From Rhodococcus sp. HNM0569 (lineage in GTDB: Bacteria; Actinomycetota; Actinomycetes; Mycobacteriales; Mycobacteriaceae), in NCBI RefSeq assembly GCF_012726205.1, contig NZ_JAASAE010000010.1, positions 91,421 to 155,420 of the forward strand: 64,000 nucleotides of DNA. Reading direction: 5' to 3'. Shown here piece after piece: positions 1 to 9,549 of this stretch. Under the pieces are notes generated by a model, which worked only from the letters and a program-made list of their open reading frames with translations, did no database searches and was not told where the DNA came from. The position numbers were made by a program, and so were the translations under genes. Every line of letters begins with the position of its first letter. Within the stretch, counting starts at the first letter, position 1.

Positions 1-1277
1 CACCGCAGAATGCGTATCCGTCGATCCATGTCGCCGGCACCAACGGCAAGACGTCCGTCACCCGCATGATCGACTCGTTGCTGCGCGCGCTGCATCGCCG
101 CACCGGCCGCACCACGAGCCCCCACCTGCAACTCGCGACCGAACGCATCGGCATCGACGGGCACCCCCTCTCACCGCGCCGATATGTCGACACCTTCCGC
201 GAGATCGAGCCGTACGTGCAGATGATCGATCAGCAGTCCGAGGCCGCGGGCGGCCCCGCGATGAGCAAGTTCGAGGTGCTCACGGCGATGGCCTTCGCGG
301 CGTTCGCCGAGACTCCGGTCGACGTCGCGGTCGTGGAGGTGGGCCTCGGTGGCCGGTGGGATGCCACCAATGTCATCGACAGCCAGGTCGCCGTCGTCAC
401 CCCGATCGGGCTCGACCACGCCGAGTATCTCGGCACCGACCTCGCGAGCATCGCAGGCGAGAAGGCGGGCATCGTCAAGCAGCCGCCGCAGGACGGTCTC
501 GTGCCCCGCGACGCCGTCGCGATCCTCGCGCAGCAGGAGCCCGAGGTCATGGACGTGCTGTTGCGTCGCGCGGTCGAGGTCGACGCAGCCGTGGCGCGCG
601 AAGGTTCCGAGTTCTCGGTGCTCACGCGCCAGATCGCGGTGGGCGGCCAGCAACTCGAGTTGCAGGGGCTCGGTGGTGTCTACAGCGAGATCTTCCTTCC
701 GCTGCACGGCGAACACCAGGCCCGGAATGCGTCCCTCGCGCTCGCCGCGGTCGAGGCGTTCTTCGGTGCGGGTGCCGACCGCCAACTCGAACAGGACGCG
801 ATTCGCGAAGGCTTCGCGACCGTCGTCAACCCCGGGCGGCTCGAGCGTGTGCGCGCCGCACCCACGGTGTTTCTCGACGCCGCGCACAATCCGCAGGGTG
901 CCCGTGCCCTGGCCGAGGCGCTCACCGCGGAGTTCGACTTCCGCAAGCTGGTCGGTGTCGTGTCGATCATGGGGGACAAGGATGTCGACGGCATCCTCGA
1001 GGCACTCGAACCGGTGCTCGACGAGATCGTCGTGACGAACAACGGATCGCCCCGCGCGATGGATGTCGACGAACTCGCAGGCCATGCCGTCGCGCGGTTC
1101 GGCGACGAACGTGTCGTCGTCGCGGCGACGCTGGCGGACGCGATCGAGACCGCCATCGCCATCGCCGAGGATGTCGCCGATCCCGGCGAATCCGTGTCGG
1201 GCGCGGGCGTCGTCGTCACCGGCTCGGTCGTCACCGCCGGTGCGGCCCGCACGCTTTTCGGAAAGGACCCCGCGTGA
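1..1277 (+). CDS. folC: Folylpolyglutamate/dihydrofolate synthase (5' end outside window)
   Basis: ATP-dependent ligase that adds glutamate to dihydropteroate or folates in the cytoplasm. The reading frame is already open at base 3 with the Mur-ligase-type P-loop GTNGKTS within the first 20 codons, so only about 40-50 N-terminal residues are missing. The motif DAAHNP near base 880 marks the C-terminal Mur ligase domain, and GGRWDATN near base 355 fits the central domain. It ends in a GTGA overlap with the next gene, which argues for translational coupling. This is the Rv2447c position in the mycobacterial order. Identification is firm; the start lies upstream of the window. Confidence 0.95.
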   Translation, partial: PQNAYPSIHVAGTNGKTSVTRMIDSLLRALHRRTGRTTSPHLQLATERIGIDGHPLSPRRYVDTFREIEPYVQMIDQQSEAAGGPAMSKFEVLTAMAFAAFAETPVDVAVVEVGLGGRWDATNVIDSQVAVVTPIGLDHAEYLGTDLASIAGEKAGIVKQPPQDGLVPRDAVAILAQQEPEVMDVLLRRAVEVDAAVAREGSEFSVLTRQIAVGGQQLELQGLGGVYSEIFLPLHGEHQARNASLALAAVEAFFGAGADRQLEQDAIREGFATVVNPGRLERVRAAPTVFLDAAHNPQGARALAEALTAEFDFRKLVGVVSIMGDKDVDGILEALEPVLDEIVVTNNGSPRAMDVDELAGHAVARFGDERVVVAATLADAIETAIAIAEDVADPGESVSGAGVVVTGSVVTAGAARTLFGKDPA

Positions 1278-1714
1278 GCGACGAGAACACACCTCCGGCG
1301 ACGCCGCCGCCGGCCAATGATCCCCCGCCGACTCCGCCGGCCAACGATCCCTGGAAGGGCTTTCGGGGGGTGTGTGCGGGCACGCTCGTGCTGGAAGCGA
1401 TCGTGATCCTGCTCGCGCTGCCGATCGTCGCGCAGCTCGGCGGTGGCATCACGTGGCTGTCCGGTGGCCTGATCATCGGGTCCGCGGTGCTGATGGTGCT
1501 GGGCGCGGGCGTACAGGGCCGTTCCTGGTCGATGAAGTTCAACATCGCGTTGCAGGTGATCTTGCTGCTCGGGTTCTTCGTCGACCTCTCGATCGGTGCG
1601 GTCGGGGTGATCTTCGGAATCGTCTGGGCGTACCTGATCTATCTGCGCCGGGACCTCCAGCAGCGCATGGCGCGGGGCCAGCTGCCGAGCCAGCAGCAGC
1701 GACCGTTAGGCTGA
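1274..1714 (+). CDS. DUF4233 membrane protein
   Basis: A 146-residue protein that starts at a GTG overlapping the folC stop (GTGA). Residues 1-32 are rich in Pro, Asn and Asp. They are followed by about four hydrophobic segments (roughly residues 38-60, 65-87, 95-115 and 117-135) and a short basic, Gln-rich tail. It corresponds to the DUF4233 family always found between folC and ndk in mycolata (Rv2446c position). The function is unknown. Tight coupling to folC suggests co-expression, not necessarily a folate role. Confidence 0.85.
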   Translation: MSDENTPPATPPPANDPPPTPPANDPWKGFRGVCAGTLVLEAIVILLALPIVAQLGGGITWLSGGLIIGSAVLMVLGAGVQGRSWSMKFNIALQVILLLGFFVDLSIGAVGVIFGIVWAYLIYLRRDLQQRMARGQLPSQQQRPLG

Positions 1715-1720
1715 CGCCCC

Positions 1721-2137
1721 GTGACAGAGCGCACCCTGGTACTGATCAAGCCCGACGCCGTTGCCCGCGGAAATGTGGGAGAGATTCTGGCGCGGATCGA
1801 GCGGAAAGGTCTCACGATCTCCGCGCTCGAACTGCGCGTGGCCGAGCAATCGGTCGCCGAGCAGCATTACGCCGAGCACGAGGGACGCCCCTTCTACGCG
1901 AGCCTGCTCGAGTTCATCACGTCGGGCCCGCTCGTCGCCGCGGTGGTCGAGGGGCCTCGCGCGGTGGCGGCATTCCGTCAGCTCGCGGGCGGCACCGACC
2001 CGGTCGAGAAGGCGATTCCCGGCACGATTCGCGGCGACCTCGGCCTCGAGACGCAGGAGAACCTCGTGCACGGCTCCGACTCGGTGGAGTCCGCCGAGCG
2101 CGAGATCGCGTTGTGGTTCCCGAAACTCGCAGGCTGA
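1721..2137 (+). CDS. ndk: Nucleoside-diphosphate kinase
   Basis: Transfers the gamma phosphate of ATP to nucleoside diphosphates through a phospho-histidine. The 138-residue length is typical. The start motif [10 protein letters not shown] includes Lys10, and the active-site signature NLVHGSD places the catalytic His at 117. The GTG start lies 6 nt after the DUF4233 stop, so folC-DUF4233-ndk read as one operon. A strong hairpin follows 13 nt after the stop. Confidence 0.97.
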   Translation: MTERTLVLIKPDAVARGNVGEILARIERKGLTISALELRVAEQSVAEQHYAEHEGRPFYASLLEFITSGPLVAAVVEGPRAVAAFRQLAGGTDPVEKAIPGTIRGDLGLETQENLVHGSDSVESAEREIALWFPKLAG

Positions 2138-2150
2138 TTTCCCACCCCCT

Positions 2151-2179
2151 CGGCGTCCCCGCGGTGAGCGGGGACGCCG
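2151..2179 (+). terminator. Intrinsic terminator after ndk
   Basis: A perfect 12-bp stem: arm CGGCGTCCCCGC at 2151-2162, loop GGTGA, arm GCGGGGACGCCG at 2168-2179, followed by a T-rich stretch (TTCTCGTTGTT). It begins 13 nt after the ndk stop and closes the folC-DUF4233-ndk operon. Confidence 0.85.
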
Positions 2180-2664
2180 TTCTCGTTGTTCCCGATGGTT
2201 CGCGTCTCGTGGGTTCCGATGTGTCACGCACGCCGTCGACCAGCACGTGCCGGGTAGTCCGGTCACCGGCCGCGGCGTGATGCGAGCGTCGGCCCCGCGG
2301 TGTTGCCGCGCCGTTGGTACGTGCGCGGGCGACCGTGTGGGATACTGGAGGCGGTCGGGCCTTCGGCGTGTCGCACGCTGATCGGCCGACCGGATGGCAT
2401 CGGCCACCGAGCCCGTCGTCGTCGCCCCGCTCCATCGGGAAGGTCCCGCTGGTGCGTCCGGAGGCACGCGAGCGCGGCGCCCGGGTGGGCGCGAGCCATC
2501 CGCCAGGCACTGCACGAGCATGTGGTGAAACGGACACCATGTGCCGCGTGGCGCGAGACCAGACAATCTCGCATTCGACGAGTGCGAGTACACACATGCG
2601 CCCCTGTGTGGCCGCGTCACAGTCCCGACGGACTGGACGCGCCCGGGGGTCCGAGGAGACTTAC
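2180..2664 (+). promoter_or_regulatory. Long non-coding leader region upstream of rne
   Basis: About 485 bases lie between the ndk terminator and the rne start. An extended -10 element (TGG then GATACT, 2338-2346) is the best promoter candidate, which would leave a leader of roughly 310 nt. Close to the gene, CTCGCA and TGCGAG around 2567-2587 can pair in a hairpin. The rne frame stays open through this stretch from 2314, but the codons do not resemble the real gene and no Shine-Dalgarno precedes the upstream starts. Leader-dependent autoregulation is known for E. coli rne; here it is only inferred. Confidence 0.4.
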
Positions 2665-5600
2665 GTGGCCGATCAGTCGCCGCCCGCACAATCAGATCCG
2701 CAGCTGCCCGAGAAGATGCGAGTGCACGCTCTCGCGAAGCTGTTGGGGGTCACCAGCAAGCAGGTCCTCGCCGAGGCCACTGCGCTCGGCGCCGAACTGC
2801 GCAGTGCGCAGTCGAGCATCACGCGCGAGGTGGCCGAGCAGGTGAGGGGTGCTCTGTTCCCCGCCGAGCCCGTCGCGGAGCAGCCGGAAGCCGAGCAGGC
2901 CCAACCGGAACCCGAGCAGGCGCAGCCGGAACCCGAGGAGGCAGTGCCCGCCGCCGAGCCCGAAGCCGCGGGTGCGACCGAGGCATCGGACGCCGCCGAG
3001 GTACCGGATGCTGCGGCGGCTCCCGACGTGGCCGAGTCCGAGGCACCCATGCTCGACCTCGGCGTCGTGCCCGAGCCGGCACCCACCCCCGTCGTCAGCC
3101 AGGCGCCGCTGTTCCTGCAGCCCGATCCGGAGGCGGCCCGCGAGCGCAGGCGTAGCCGCGCCGAGAGCACCGAGCAGGAACCCCGCGACGCGGCTGCCGA
3201 GCCCGCCGACAGCACCGACGCCGCAAGCGGCACCGACGCCGAGTCCGAGGCGGATGCCGACGAGCAGCCGCGTCGACGGCGCCGGGGGCGTCGCGGTCGC
3301 GGTCGCGGGCGTGGCGAGCAGACGGAGCGCGACGACACGACGGACGAGTCGAGCGACGACACACACGACAGCGCTACCAAGAACGACGGCGACACCAAGA
3401 AGGGCGGCGGCACCAAGAACGACGGCGGCGCCGGGAAGTCGGGCGACAAGCGCGGCGCACCGGGCGACGAGAGCCCCGAGGGCGAGGCAGCCGACGAGGC
3501 TGGGAAGTCGGCGAGCGCCGACTCGGCGTCCGACACGAAGGCGGACACCGCGTCGAAGTCCGATACCGACGACGAGTCGGGAGACGGGTCGGCCAGTCGT
3601 CGTCGCCGTCGTCGTCGCCGCCGCAAGAGCGGATCGGACGGAGCCGACGCGTCGTCCGACGACGATCCGCCGAACACTGTCGTTCACGAGCGTGAGCCGC
3701 GCAGCAAGTCGAAGGCCAAGGACGAGGTGCAGGGCATCTCGGGTTCGACCCGACTCGAAGCGAAGCGTCAGCGACGCCGCGACGGACGCGACGCCGGTCG
3801 CAGGCGTCCGCCGATCCTCACCGAGTCGGAATTCCTCGCGCGTCGCGAGGCGGTCGACCGCGTGATGGTCGTGCGCGACCGCTCGGTCGTGTCGAGCGCC
3901 CACGCGGCCACACAGGTGGGCGTGCTCGAGGACGACATCCTCGTCGAGCACTTCGTCACCACCTCGACCACCGCGTCGATGGTCGGCAACGTCTACCTCG
4001 GCCGAGTCCAGAACGTGCTGCCGAGCATGGAGGCAGCGTTCGTCGACATCGGCCGCGGCCGCAACGGCGTGCTGTACGCAGGCGAGGTCAACTGGGAGGC
4101 GGCCGGTCTCGGCGGCAATTCGCGCAAGATCGAGCAGGCTCTCAAGCCGGGCGATCAGGTGCTCGTGCAGGTCAGCAAGGATCCGGTCGGCCACAAGGGC
4201 GCTCGGCTCACCACGCAGGTGAGCCTCGCGGGCCGTTTCCTGGTGTACGTACCGGGCGGCACGTCCACCGGCATCAGCCGCAAACTGCCGGACACCGAGC
4301 GCAAGCGTCTCAAGGAGATCCTGCGCGAGGTCGTCCCGGCCGACGCGGGCGTCATCATCCGCACGGCGGCCGAGGGAGTGAGCGCCGAGGAGATCGCGCG
4401 CGACGTCGAGCGACTGCAGGCGCAGTGGGAGACGATCCGGCAGCAGTCGGCGGAGGCCGAGGCGAAGCGTTCGGGCAACCCGGTGACGCTGTACGAAGAG
4501 CCCGACCCGCTGGTCAAGGTCATCCGCGATCTGTTCAACGAGGACTTCTCGAAGCTCGTCGTGCACGGCGCCGCCGCGTGGGACACCGTACGGTCGTACA
4601 TCGAATCGGTCGCGTCGGATCTGCTGCCCCGCGTGGAGCAGTACACGGACGACGGCAGGGGAGACGTCTTCGCTGCGTACCGCATCGACGAGCAGCTCGC
4701 GAAGGCGCTCGACCGCAAGGTGTGGCTTCCGTCCGGCGGCACCCTGGTGATCGACCGCACCGAGGCGATGACGGTCGTCGACGTCAACACCGGGAAGTTC
4801 ACGGGGTCGGGTGGCAATCTCGAGGAGACCGTCACGCGCAACAATCTCGAGGCGGCCGAGGAGATCGTGCGGCAGATGCGTCTGCGCGACATCGGCGGCA
4901 TGATCGTCGTCGATTTCATCGACATGGTCCTCGAATCGAATCGCGATCTCGTGTTGCGTCGTCTCACCGAGGCGCTCGGCCGCGACCGCACCCGGCACCA
5001 GGTGTCCGAGGTCACGTCGCTCGGCCTGGTCCAGATGACGCGCAAGAAGCTGGGTACCGGTCTGGTCGAGGCATTCTCGACCCAGTGCGAGCACTGCAAC
5101 GGCCGTGGCATCGTCGTCCACTCGGAACCCGTGCAGGGCAAGCAGGCCGACGAAGGCCGCCCGCAGCGCGAGTCGCGGCGCAAGAAGGGCAAGGACCGGT
5201 CGGGCGACAAGCACGCTCCCGAGGCGGAGAAGGACACGGCGGACAAGGGCACGGCGGAGAAGGACGCGTCGGTCAAGCGGGCCCATCCGGTGGCTCTCGC
5301 GATGGCGAACCACCACCAGCACGACGAGAGCGCCGAGACCACAGTCGCGGTCGACGTCGCACCGGACGCGGAGGTCACCGTCGAGGTGCCGGAGACGGCC
5401 GCGGTCGAGGTCACCGAGACGGTGGCGCCTTCCGCAGCGGACGACGACGCCCCGACGCCTGCCGAGCAGGTCACGATCGTGGCGAGTGCTGCCACGAACG
5501 GTGTCGACACGGATTCGGAACTGCCGGCCGCGCAGACGCAGAAGGCCGAAGCGGCATCCGAGCCTGTCGCGCCCCGGGCCGCGGCGGACACGGCCGCAAC

Positions 5601-5826
5601 GGAGCCTGCCGAGTCCAAGCCACGACGGCGTGCCCGGCGCGTGTCGCGTGCGGCGGCGCCGACGGGTGAGGCCGCGGGCACGGTCGTCGTCGTCCCCGCG
5701 GGCTCCGCCGACGGCGCGCGCCCGGACACGGCTGCGGCGCCCGAGGTGGAAGTCGAGGTCGTCAGCCGACCGCGCCGTCGCCGCGCCGCGGCACGACCCG
5801 CCGGTCCGCCGGTCGACGCGGAGTAG
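2665..5826 (+). CDS. rne: Ribonuclease E/G family endoribonuclease
   Basis: Main single-strand endoribonuclease for mRNA decay and rRNA/tRNA processing. The GTG at 2665 is chosen because GAGGAGAC (2653-2660) sits correctly before it. The 1053-residue product opens with an IF2-N-like helical segment (residues 12-55). A long acidic, Ala/Glu/Asp-rich region with Arg-Gly blocks follows to about residue 390, then an S1-type domain (VGNVYLGRV), and the DNase I-like catalytic core with the two metal-binding Asp motifs VDVNTG and VVDFIDM. The CEHC zinc-link motif follows, then a disordered acidic/basic tail. The extended tails on both sides of the core are typical of actinobacterial RNase E and probably bind degradosome partners. 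Confidence 0.95.
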   Translation: MADQSPPAQSDPQLPEKMRVHALAKLLGVTSKQVLAEATALGAELRSAQSSITREVAEQVRGALFPAEPVAEQPEAEQAQPEPEQAQPEPEEAVPAAEPEAAGATEASDAAEVPDAAAAPDVAESEAPMLDLGVVPEPAPTPVVSQAPLFLQPDPEAARERRRSRAESTEQEPRDAAAEPADSTDAASGTDAESEADADEQPRRRRRGRRGRGRGRGEQTERDDTTDESSDDTHDSATKNDGDTKKGGGTKNDGGAGKSGDKRGAPGDESPEGEAADEAGKSASADSASDTKADTASKSDTDDESGDGSASRRRRRRRRRKSGSDGADASSDDDPPNTVVHEREPRSKSKAKDEVQGISGSTRLEAKRQRRRDGRDAGRRRPPILTESEFLARREAVDRVMVVRDRSVVSSAHAATQVGVLEDDILVEHFVTTSTTASMVGNVYLGRVQNVLPSMEAAFVDIGRGRNGVLYAGEVNWEAAGLGGNSRKIEQALKPGDQVLVQVSKDPVGHKGARLTTQVSLAGRFLVYVPGGTSTGISRKLPDTERKRLKEILREVVPADAGVIIRTAAEGVSAEEIARDVERLQAQWETIRQQSAEAEAKRSGNPVTLYEEPDPLVKVIRDLFNEDFSKLVVHGAAAWDTVRSYIESVASDLLPRVEQYTDDGRGDVFAAYRIDEQLAKALDRKVWLPSGGTLVIDRTEAMTVVDVNTGKFTGSGGNLEETVTRNNLEAAEEIVRQMRLRDIGGMIVVDFIDMVLESNRDLVLRRLTEALGRDRTRHQVSEVTSLGLVQMTRKKLGTGLVEAFSTQCEHCNGRGIVVHSEPVQGKQADEGRPQRESRRKKGKDRSGDKHAPEAEKDTADKGTAEKDASVKRAHPVALAMANHHQHDESAETTVAVDVAPDAEVTVEVPETAAVEVTETVAPSAADDDAPTPAEQVTIVASAATNGVDTDSELPAAQTQKAEAASEPVAPRAAADTAATEPAESKPRRRARRVSRAAAPTGEAAGTVVVVPAGSADGARPDTAAAPEVEVEVVSRPRRRRAAARPAGPPVDAE

Positions 5827-6019
5827 TGGCGCAGTGGACGGCGGTTTGGTTCGTGGGGCCGCCGTCCTGTAACCTTGAGCAGTCGCTCGTCGGCGTTCGG
5901 GTTCCGCTGTGCCGCCCGCAGGTGAGACTGCGCGCGAATCCTCCGCACGAGCCGCCACACCAGACCAGTCGCGCTTCCGGCGCGAGCAAGTTCGAAAAGA
6001 AGCAAGGGGTAGCCCTCCG

Positions 6020-6331
6020 ATGGCAACGTACGCGATCGTCAAGACCGGCGGAAAGCAGTACAAGGTCGCTGTTGGTGACCTCGTCAAGGTCGAGAAGATC
6101 GACGGTGAGCCCGGAACGGCTGTCTCGCTTGATCCGGTTCTCGTCGTCGACGGGTCCGAGCTGACCACCGATGCGGACAAGCTGGCGAAGATCACCGTCA
6201 CCGGCGAGGTCGTCGAGCACACCAAGGGTCCGAAGATCCGCATCCACAAGTTCAAGAACAAGACCGGCTACCACAAGCGTCAGGGCCACCGGCAGAAGCT
6301 GACCGTCCTCAAGGTCACCGGCATCAAGTAA
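6020..6331 (+). CDS. rplU: 50S ribosomal protein L21
   Basis: A 103-residue L21 starting [11 protein letters not shown], with the conserved C-terminal motif GHRQKLT. The ATG at 6020 is preceded by AAGGGG at 6004-6009. It follows rne by 193 nt and is cotranscribed with rpmA (66 nt gap). The rne-rplU gap has a possible promoter (TTGGTT, 18 nt, TAACCT, near 5847-5876) but the hexamers are weak. Confidence 0.98.
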   Translation: MATYAIVKTGGKQYKVAVGDLVKVEKIDGEPGTAVSLDPVLVVDGSELTTDADKLAKITVTGEVVEHTKGPKIRIHKFKNKTGYHKRQGHRQKLTVLKVTGIK

Positions 6332-6397
6332 TTCTGTCGGCGTCGAATCCGACGCCGTCGACTTTCATCACGCTTTTCACCCTGAGGAGGGTTGGTC

Positions 6398-6655
6398 ATG
6401 GCACACAAGAAGGGTGCATCCAGCTCGCGCAACGGTCGCGACTCGAATCCCCAGTACCTCGGCGTCAAGCGCTTCGGTGGCCAGGAGGTCCTGGCAGGCG
6501 AGATCCTCGTCCGTCAGCGCGGCACGCACTTCCACCCGGGCGTCAACGTCGGCCGTGGTGGCGACGACACGCTGTTCGCTCTCGCTGCCGGTGCGGTCGA
6601 GTTCGGCTCCAAGCGTGGTCGCAAGACCGTCAACATCGTCCCGGCGTCGGCGTAA
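6398..6655 (+). CDS. rpmA: 50S ribosomal protein L27
   Basis: An 85-residue L27 starting [16 protein letters not shown]. The start is ATG 6398, not the earlier in-frame GTG at 6392, because GAGGAGG at 6384-6390 is spaced 7 nt from it. The N-terminal tail, which reaches the peptidyl-transferase centre, begins directly at the functional sequence. There is no cleavable extension of the Firmicutes type. Confidence 0.98.
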   Translation: MAHKKGASSSRNGRDSNPQYLGVKRFGGQEVLAGEILVRQRGTHFHPGVNVGRGGDDTLFALAAGAVEFGSKRGRKTVNIVPASA

Positions 6656-6672
6656 GCCCGATCCGCAGTCGA

Positions 6673-6717
6673 TGTCGCCGCCCGCGAGGGCGCGCTCGAA
6701 TCAGTTGTCGCCGCCCG
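6673..6717 (+). repeat. Imperfect direct repeat after rpmA
   Basis: TGTCGCCGCCCG occurs at 6673-6684 and again at 6706-6717 (period 33), each followed by a related AGGGCGCG stretch. It lies between the rpmA stop and the terminator, with no coding function seen. Confidence 0.5.
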
Positions 6718-6736
6718 TCAGGGCGCGTTCAGCTCC

Positions 6737-6783
6737 GACAGGGGCGGACCGGGTGAGTACCCGGTCCGCCCCTGTCGTTTTTT
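6737..6783 (+). terminator. Strong intrinsic terminator after rplU-rpmA
   Basis: A perfect 17-bp stem (6737-6753 paired with 6760-6776) with loop TGAGTA, followed at once by GTTTTTT. This is a textbook rho-independent terminator and separates the ribosomal protein pair from obg. Confidence 0.95.
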
Positions 6784-6885
6784 GTACAGTCGATTTCGTA
6801 CATGCGGCTGTTTCGCACATTCGACGAGGTCGTCGCAGGTAGCGCACGCACGCGCCCCGCGCCCTCGTCCCCAGGAAGGACTCCG

Positions 6886-8337
6886 ATGGCCCGCTTCATC
6901 GACCGCGTGACACTCAACGTGAGTGCAGGTAAGGGCGGCAACGGCTGCGCGTCGGTGCACCGCGAGAAGTTCAAGCCGCTGGGCGGGCCGGACGGCGGCA
7001 ACGGCGGCCGCGGCGGCGACGTCGTCCTCGAGGTGGACGAGAACGTCCACACTCTCCTCGATTTCCACTTTCATCAGCACGCGAAGGCCACCAACGGTAC
7101 GCAGGGGATGGGCGGCAACCGCAACGGAGCCAACGGCGACGATCTCGTGTTGCGTGTGCCCGACGGCACCGTCGTCCTCGATCGCGAGGGCACCGTGCTC
7201 GCGGACCTCGTCGGGGTGGGTAGTCGATTCGAGGCCGCGGAGGGTGGCCGCGGCGGACTCGGCAATGCTGCGCTCGCGTCGCGGGCACGCAAGGCGCCGG
7301 GCTTCGCGCTGCTCGGCGAAGACGGCCAGACGCGTGAGCTGGTCCTCGAGCTCAAGTCCGTCGCCGACGTCGGGCTGGTCGGTTTCCCGTCGGCGGGCAA
7401 GTCGTCCCTCGTGTCGGTGTTGTCCGCCGCCAAGCCCAAGATCGCCGACTACCCGTTCACCACGCTCACGCCGAATCTCGGTGTCGTGTCGAGCGGAGAC
7501 ACCACCTTCACGATCGCCGACGTCCCCGGTCTCATCCCGGGCGCGAGCGAGGGGCGTGGTCTCGGGCTCGACTTTCTCCGGCATCTCGAACGGTGCGCGG
7601 TGCTCGCGCATGTCGTCGACTGCGCGACTCTCGAACCGGGGCGAGACCCGATCTCGGACGTCGACGCGCTCGAAGCGGAACTCGCGGCGTACACGCCCGC
7701 TCTCGCAGGCGATGCGGGTCTGGGTGATCTCGCCGAGCGGCCGCGCATCGTCATCCTCAACAAGGTCGACGTTCCCGAGGCGGAAGAACTCGCCGAGATG
7801 GTCACGCCCGAGTTCGAGGCGCGTGGTTGGCCCGTGTTCGCGATCTCCGCGGTCGCGCGAACAGGCCTGCGCCCGTTGACGTTCGCATTGGCGCGGCTGG
7901 TCCGGGAGTACCGCGAGGCCCATCCGAAGGCCGAGCCCGCCCGGCAGGTCATCCGTCCGGTCGCTCGGGACGAGAGCGGGTTCACCGTCGTCACCGATCC
8001 GGACGAGCCCGGCGGATTCATCGTCCGTGGCCGCAGGCCCGAACGGTGGGTCGCGCAGACGCAGTTCGACAACGACGAAGCCGTCGGATATCTCGCCGAT
8101 CGGCTCGCGCGACTCGGCGTCGAGGACGAACTGGTCAAGCAGGGTGCCGTGCCGGGCGCACCGGTCACGATCGGCGACGTCAGCTTCGAGTGGGAGCCGC
8201 AGACCGCCGCGGGTGTCGACGTCGTGCGTACCGGCCGAGGCACCGACATGCGGCTCGATCAGGTCGACCGCGTGGGCGCGGCCGAACGCAAGCACGCGCG
8301 CCGGGTGCGTCGCGGGCTCGAGGACGACGACGAGTGA
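6886..8337 (+). CDS. obg: GTPase Obg
   Basis: Ribosome-associated GTPase that acts in 50S maturation and stress signalling. The ATG at 6886 follows AGGAAGGA (6873-6880); an earlier in-frame ATG (6802) has no ribosome binding site. The 483-residue protein has the glycine-rich Obg fold at residues 2-158 and a G domain with P-loop [10 protein letters not shown]3 DVPGLIPGA and G4 NKVD. The C-terminal OCT domain occupies about residues 345-425, followed by a charged tail ending in DDDE. The stop overlaps a possible GTG start of proB, so obg-proB is likely an operon, as in mycobacteria. Confidence 0.97.
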   Translation: MARFIDRVTLNVSAGKGGNGCASVHREKFKPLGGPDGGNGGRGGDVVLEVDENVHTLLDFHFHQHAKATNGTQGMGGNRNGANGDDLVLRVPDGTVVLDREGTVLADLVGVGSRFEAAEGGRGGLGNAALASRARKAPGFALLGEDGQTRELVLELKSVADVGLVGFPSAGKSSLVSVLSAAKPKIADYPFTTLTPNLGVVSSGDTTFTIADVPGLIPGASEGRGLGLDFLRHLERCAVLAHVVDCATLEPGRDPISDVDALEAELAAYTPALAGDAGLGDLAERPRIVILNKVDVPEAEELAEMVTPEFEARGWPVFAISAVARTGLRPLTFALARLVREYREAHPKAEPARQVIRPVARDESGFTVVTDPDEPGGFIVRGRRPERWVAQTQFDNDEAVGYLADRLARLGVEDELVKQGAVPGAPVTIGDVSFEWEPQTAAGVDVVRTGRGTDMRLDQVDRVGAAERKHARRVRRGLEDDDE

Positions 8338-8351
8338 CCGGGACGGACGGG

Positions 8352-9512
8352 ATGAGTGACACTCGGCAGACCATCGCCTCCGCGCACAGCATCGTCGTCA
8401 AGATCGGTTCGTCCGCTCTCACGAGCCTCGTCGACGGGCTCGACACCGGGCGGCTCGATCTGTTGGTGGATGCGATCGAGACTCGGATGCGCGCGGGCTC
8501 GGACGTCGTCGTCGTGTCTTCCGGCGCTGTGGGCGCTGGTCTCGCTCCGCTCGGATTGTCCAGCAGGCCACGCGATCTGGCGACGAAGCAGGCTGCCGCG
8601 AGCGTCGGGCAGTTGGCGCTCGCACACGCGTGGGGTACGTCCTTCCACCGCTACGGCCGCACGGTCGGGCAGGTGCTTCTCACTGCCGACGACATCGCGA
8701 AGCGCACCAACCACCGCAATGCGCAGCGCACTCTCGACCGGCTTCGCTCGCTGCATGCGGTCGCCGTGGTCAACGAGAACGACACCGTCGCCACCACCGA
8801 ACTGCGGTTCGGCGACAATGATCGGCTCGCCGCGCTGGTCGCGCACCTGGTGGGTGCGGACGCGCTGATGCTGCTGTCGGACGTCGACGGGCTGTACGAC
8901 GGTGACCCGCGTAAGGGCGCGGCACGTTTCATCCCCGAGGTGGCCAGCCCCGAGGATCTCGACGGCGTCGTCGCAGGCGAGGGTGGCGCACTCGGCACCG
9001 GCGGTATGGCGTCGAAGCTGTCGGCGGCGCGGCTCGCGGCGGACGCCGGGGTTCCGGTGCTGCTGGCAGCGGCGTCGGACGCGGCGCGGGCGCTGTCGGT
9101 CGGCGACGTGGGCACCGTGTTCGCGGCTCGGCCGACGAGGCTGTCGTCGCGCAAGTTCTGGGTGCGGCACGCGGCGGACGAGCAGGGCATCCTGCACCTC
9201 GACGCGGGTGCAGTCGACGCGGTGGTCGCACGGCGTCGCTCGTTGCTGCCTGCGGGTGTCGTGGCCGTCACCGGGGAGTTCCACGGCGGCGACGTCGTGG
9301 CGATGCACGGCCCGGACGGCACGACGGTCGCGCGTGGCGTCGTCGCCTACGACGCGGCGGAGGTGGCGGAGATGATGGGGCGCTCGACGCGCGATCTGCC
9401 CGCCGAGTTGCGTCGCCCCCTCGTGCATGCCGACGACCTCGTCCCGCTCGTCGCCCGGCGCATCGCTGCGGCGGATGTGGCGGCGACCGCGCCCGGAGGC
9501 GTCGCGCAGTAG
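8352..9512 (+). CDS. proB: Glutamate 5-kinase
   Basis: First step of proline synthesis: phosphorylates glutamate to glutamyl-5-phosphate. The 386-residue protein has an N-terminal amino-acid kinase domain ([11 protein letters not shown] with Lys17; [10 protein letters not shown]) and a C-terminal PUA domain (about 285-365). The start is ambiguous. GTG 8334 would give a GTGA overlap with obg and six extra residues; ATG 8352 is preferred from the family's usual N-terminus. Its partner proA lies 14 kb downstream, on the other side of the variable block. Confidence 0.95.
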   Translation: MSDTRQTIASAHSIVVKIGSSALTSLVDGLDTGRLDLLVDAIETRMRAGSDVVVVSSGAVGAGLAPLGLSSRPRDLATKQAAASVGQLALAHAWGTSFHRYGRTVGQVLLTADDIAKRTNHRNAQRTLDRLRSLHAVAVVNENDTVATTELRFGDNDRLAALVAHLVGADALMLLSDVDGLYDGDPRKGAARFIPEVASPEDLDGVVAGEGGALGTGGMASKLSAARLAADAGVPVLLAAASDAARALSVGDVGTVFAARPTRLSSRKFWVRHAADEQGILHLDAGAVDAVVARRRSLLPAGVVAVTGEFHGGDVVAMHGPDGTTVARGVVAYDAAEVAEMMGRSTRDLPAELRRPLVHADDLVPLVARRIAAADVAATAPGGVAQ

Positions 9513-9529
9513 CGGACGGGCCTCCGGGC
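9491..9529. terminator. Possible bidirectional terminator between convergent proB and MFS gene
   Basis: 10-bp perfect arms GCCCGGAGGC (9491-9500) and GCCTCCGGGC (9520-9529) with a 19-nt loop that includes the proB stop codon. There is no T-run. The MFS gene on the other strand ends at 9550. Confidence 0.4.
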
Positions 9530-9549
9530 GGGTGGTGCCGCCCCGACGG

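Noticed and set aside
2692..6261. Minus-strand open frame of 1189 codons opposite rne, and others such as 4155-6026
   Set aside because: Antisense shadow of a GC-rich gene. The product is Arg/Ala/Gly-rich without domains, and the plus strand encodes an unmistakable RNase E.
6440..6460. tRNA-like T-loop string in the rpmA region
   Set aside because: It lies in frame within the L27 coding sequence (NGRDSNPQY), and no acceptor stem or anticodon arm surrounds it. No tRNA was found elsewhere by eye.
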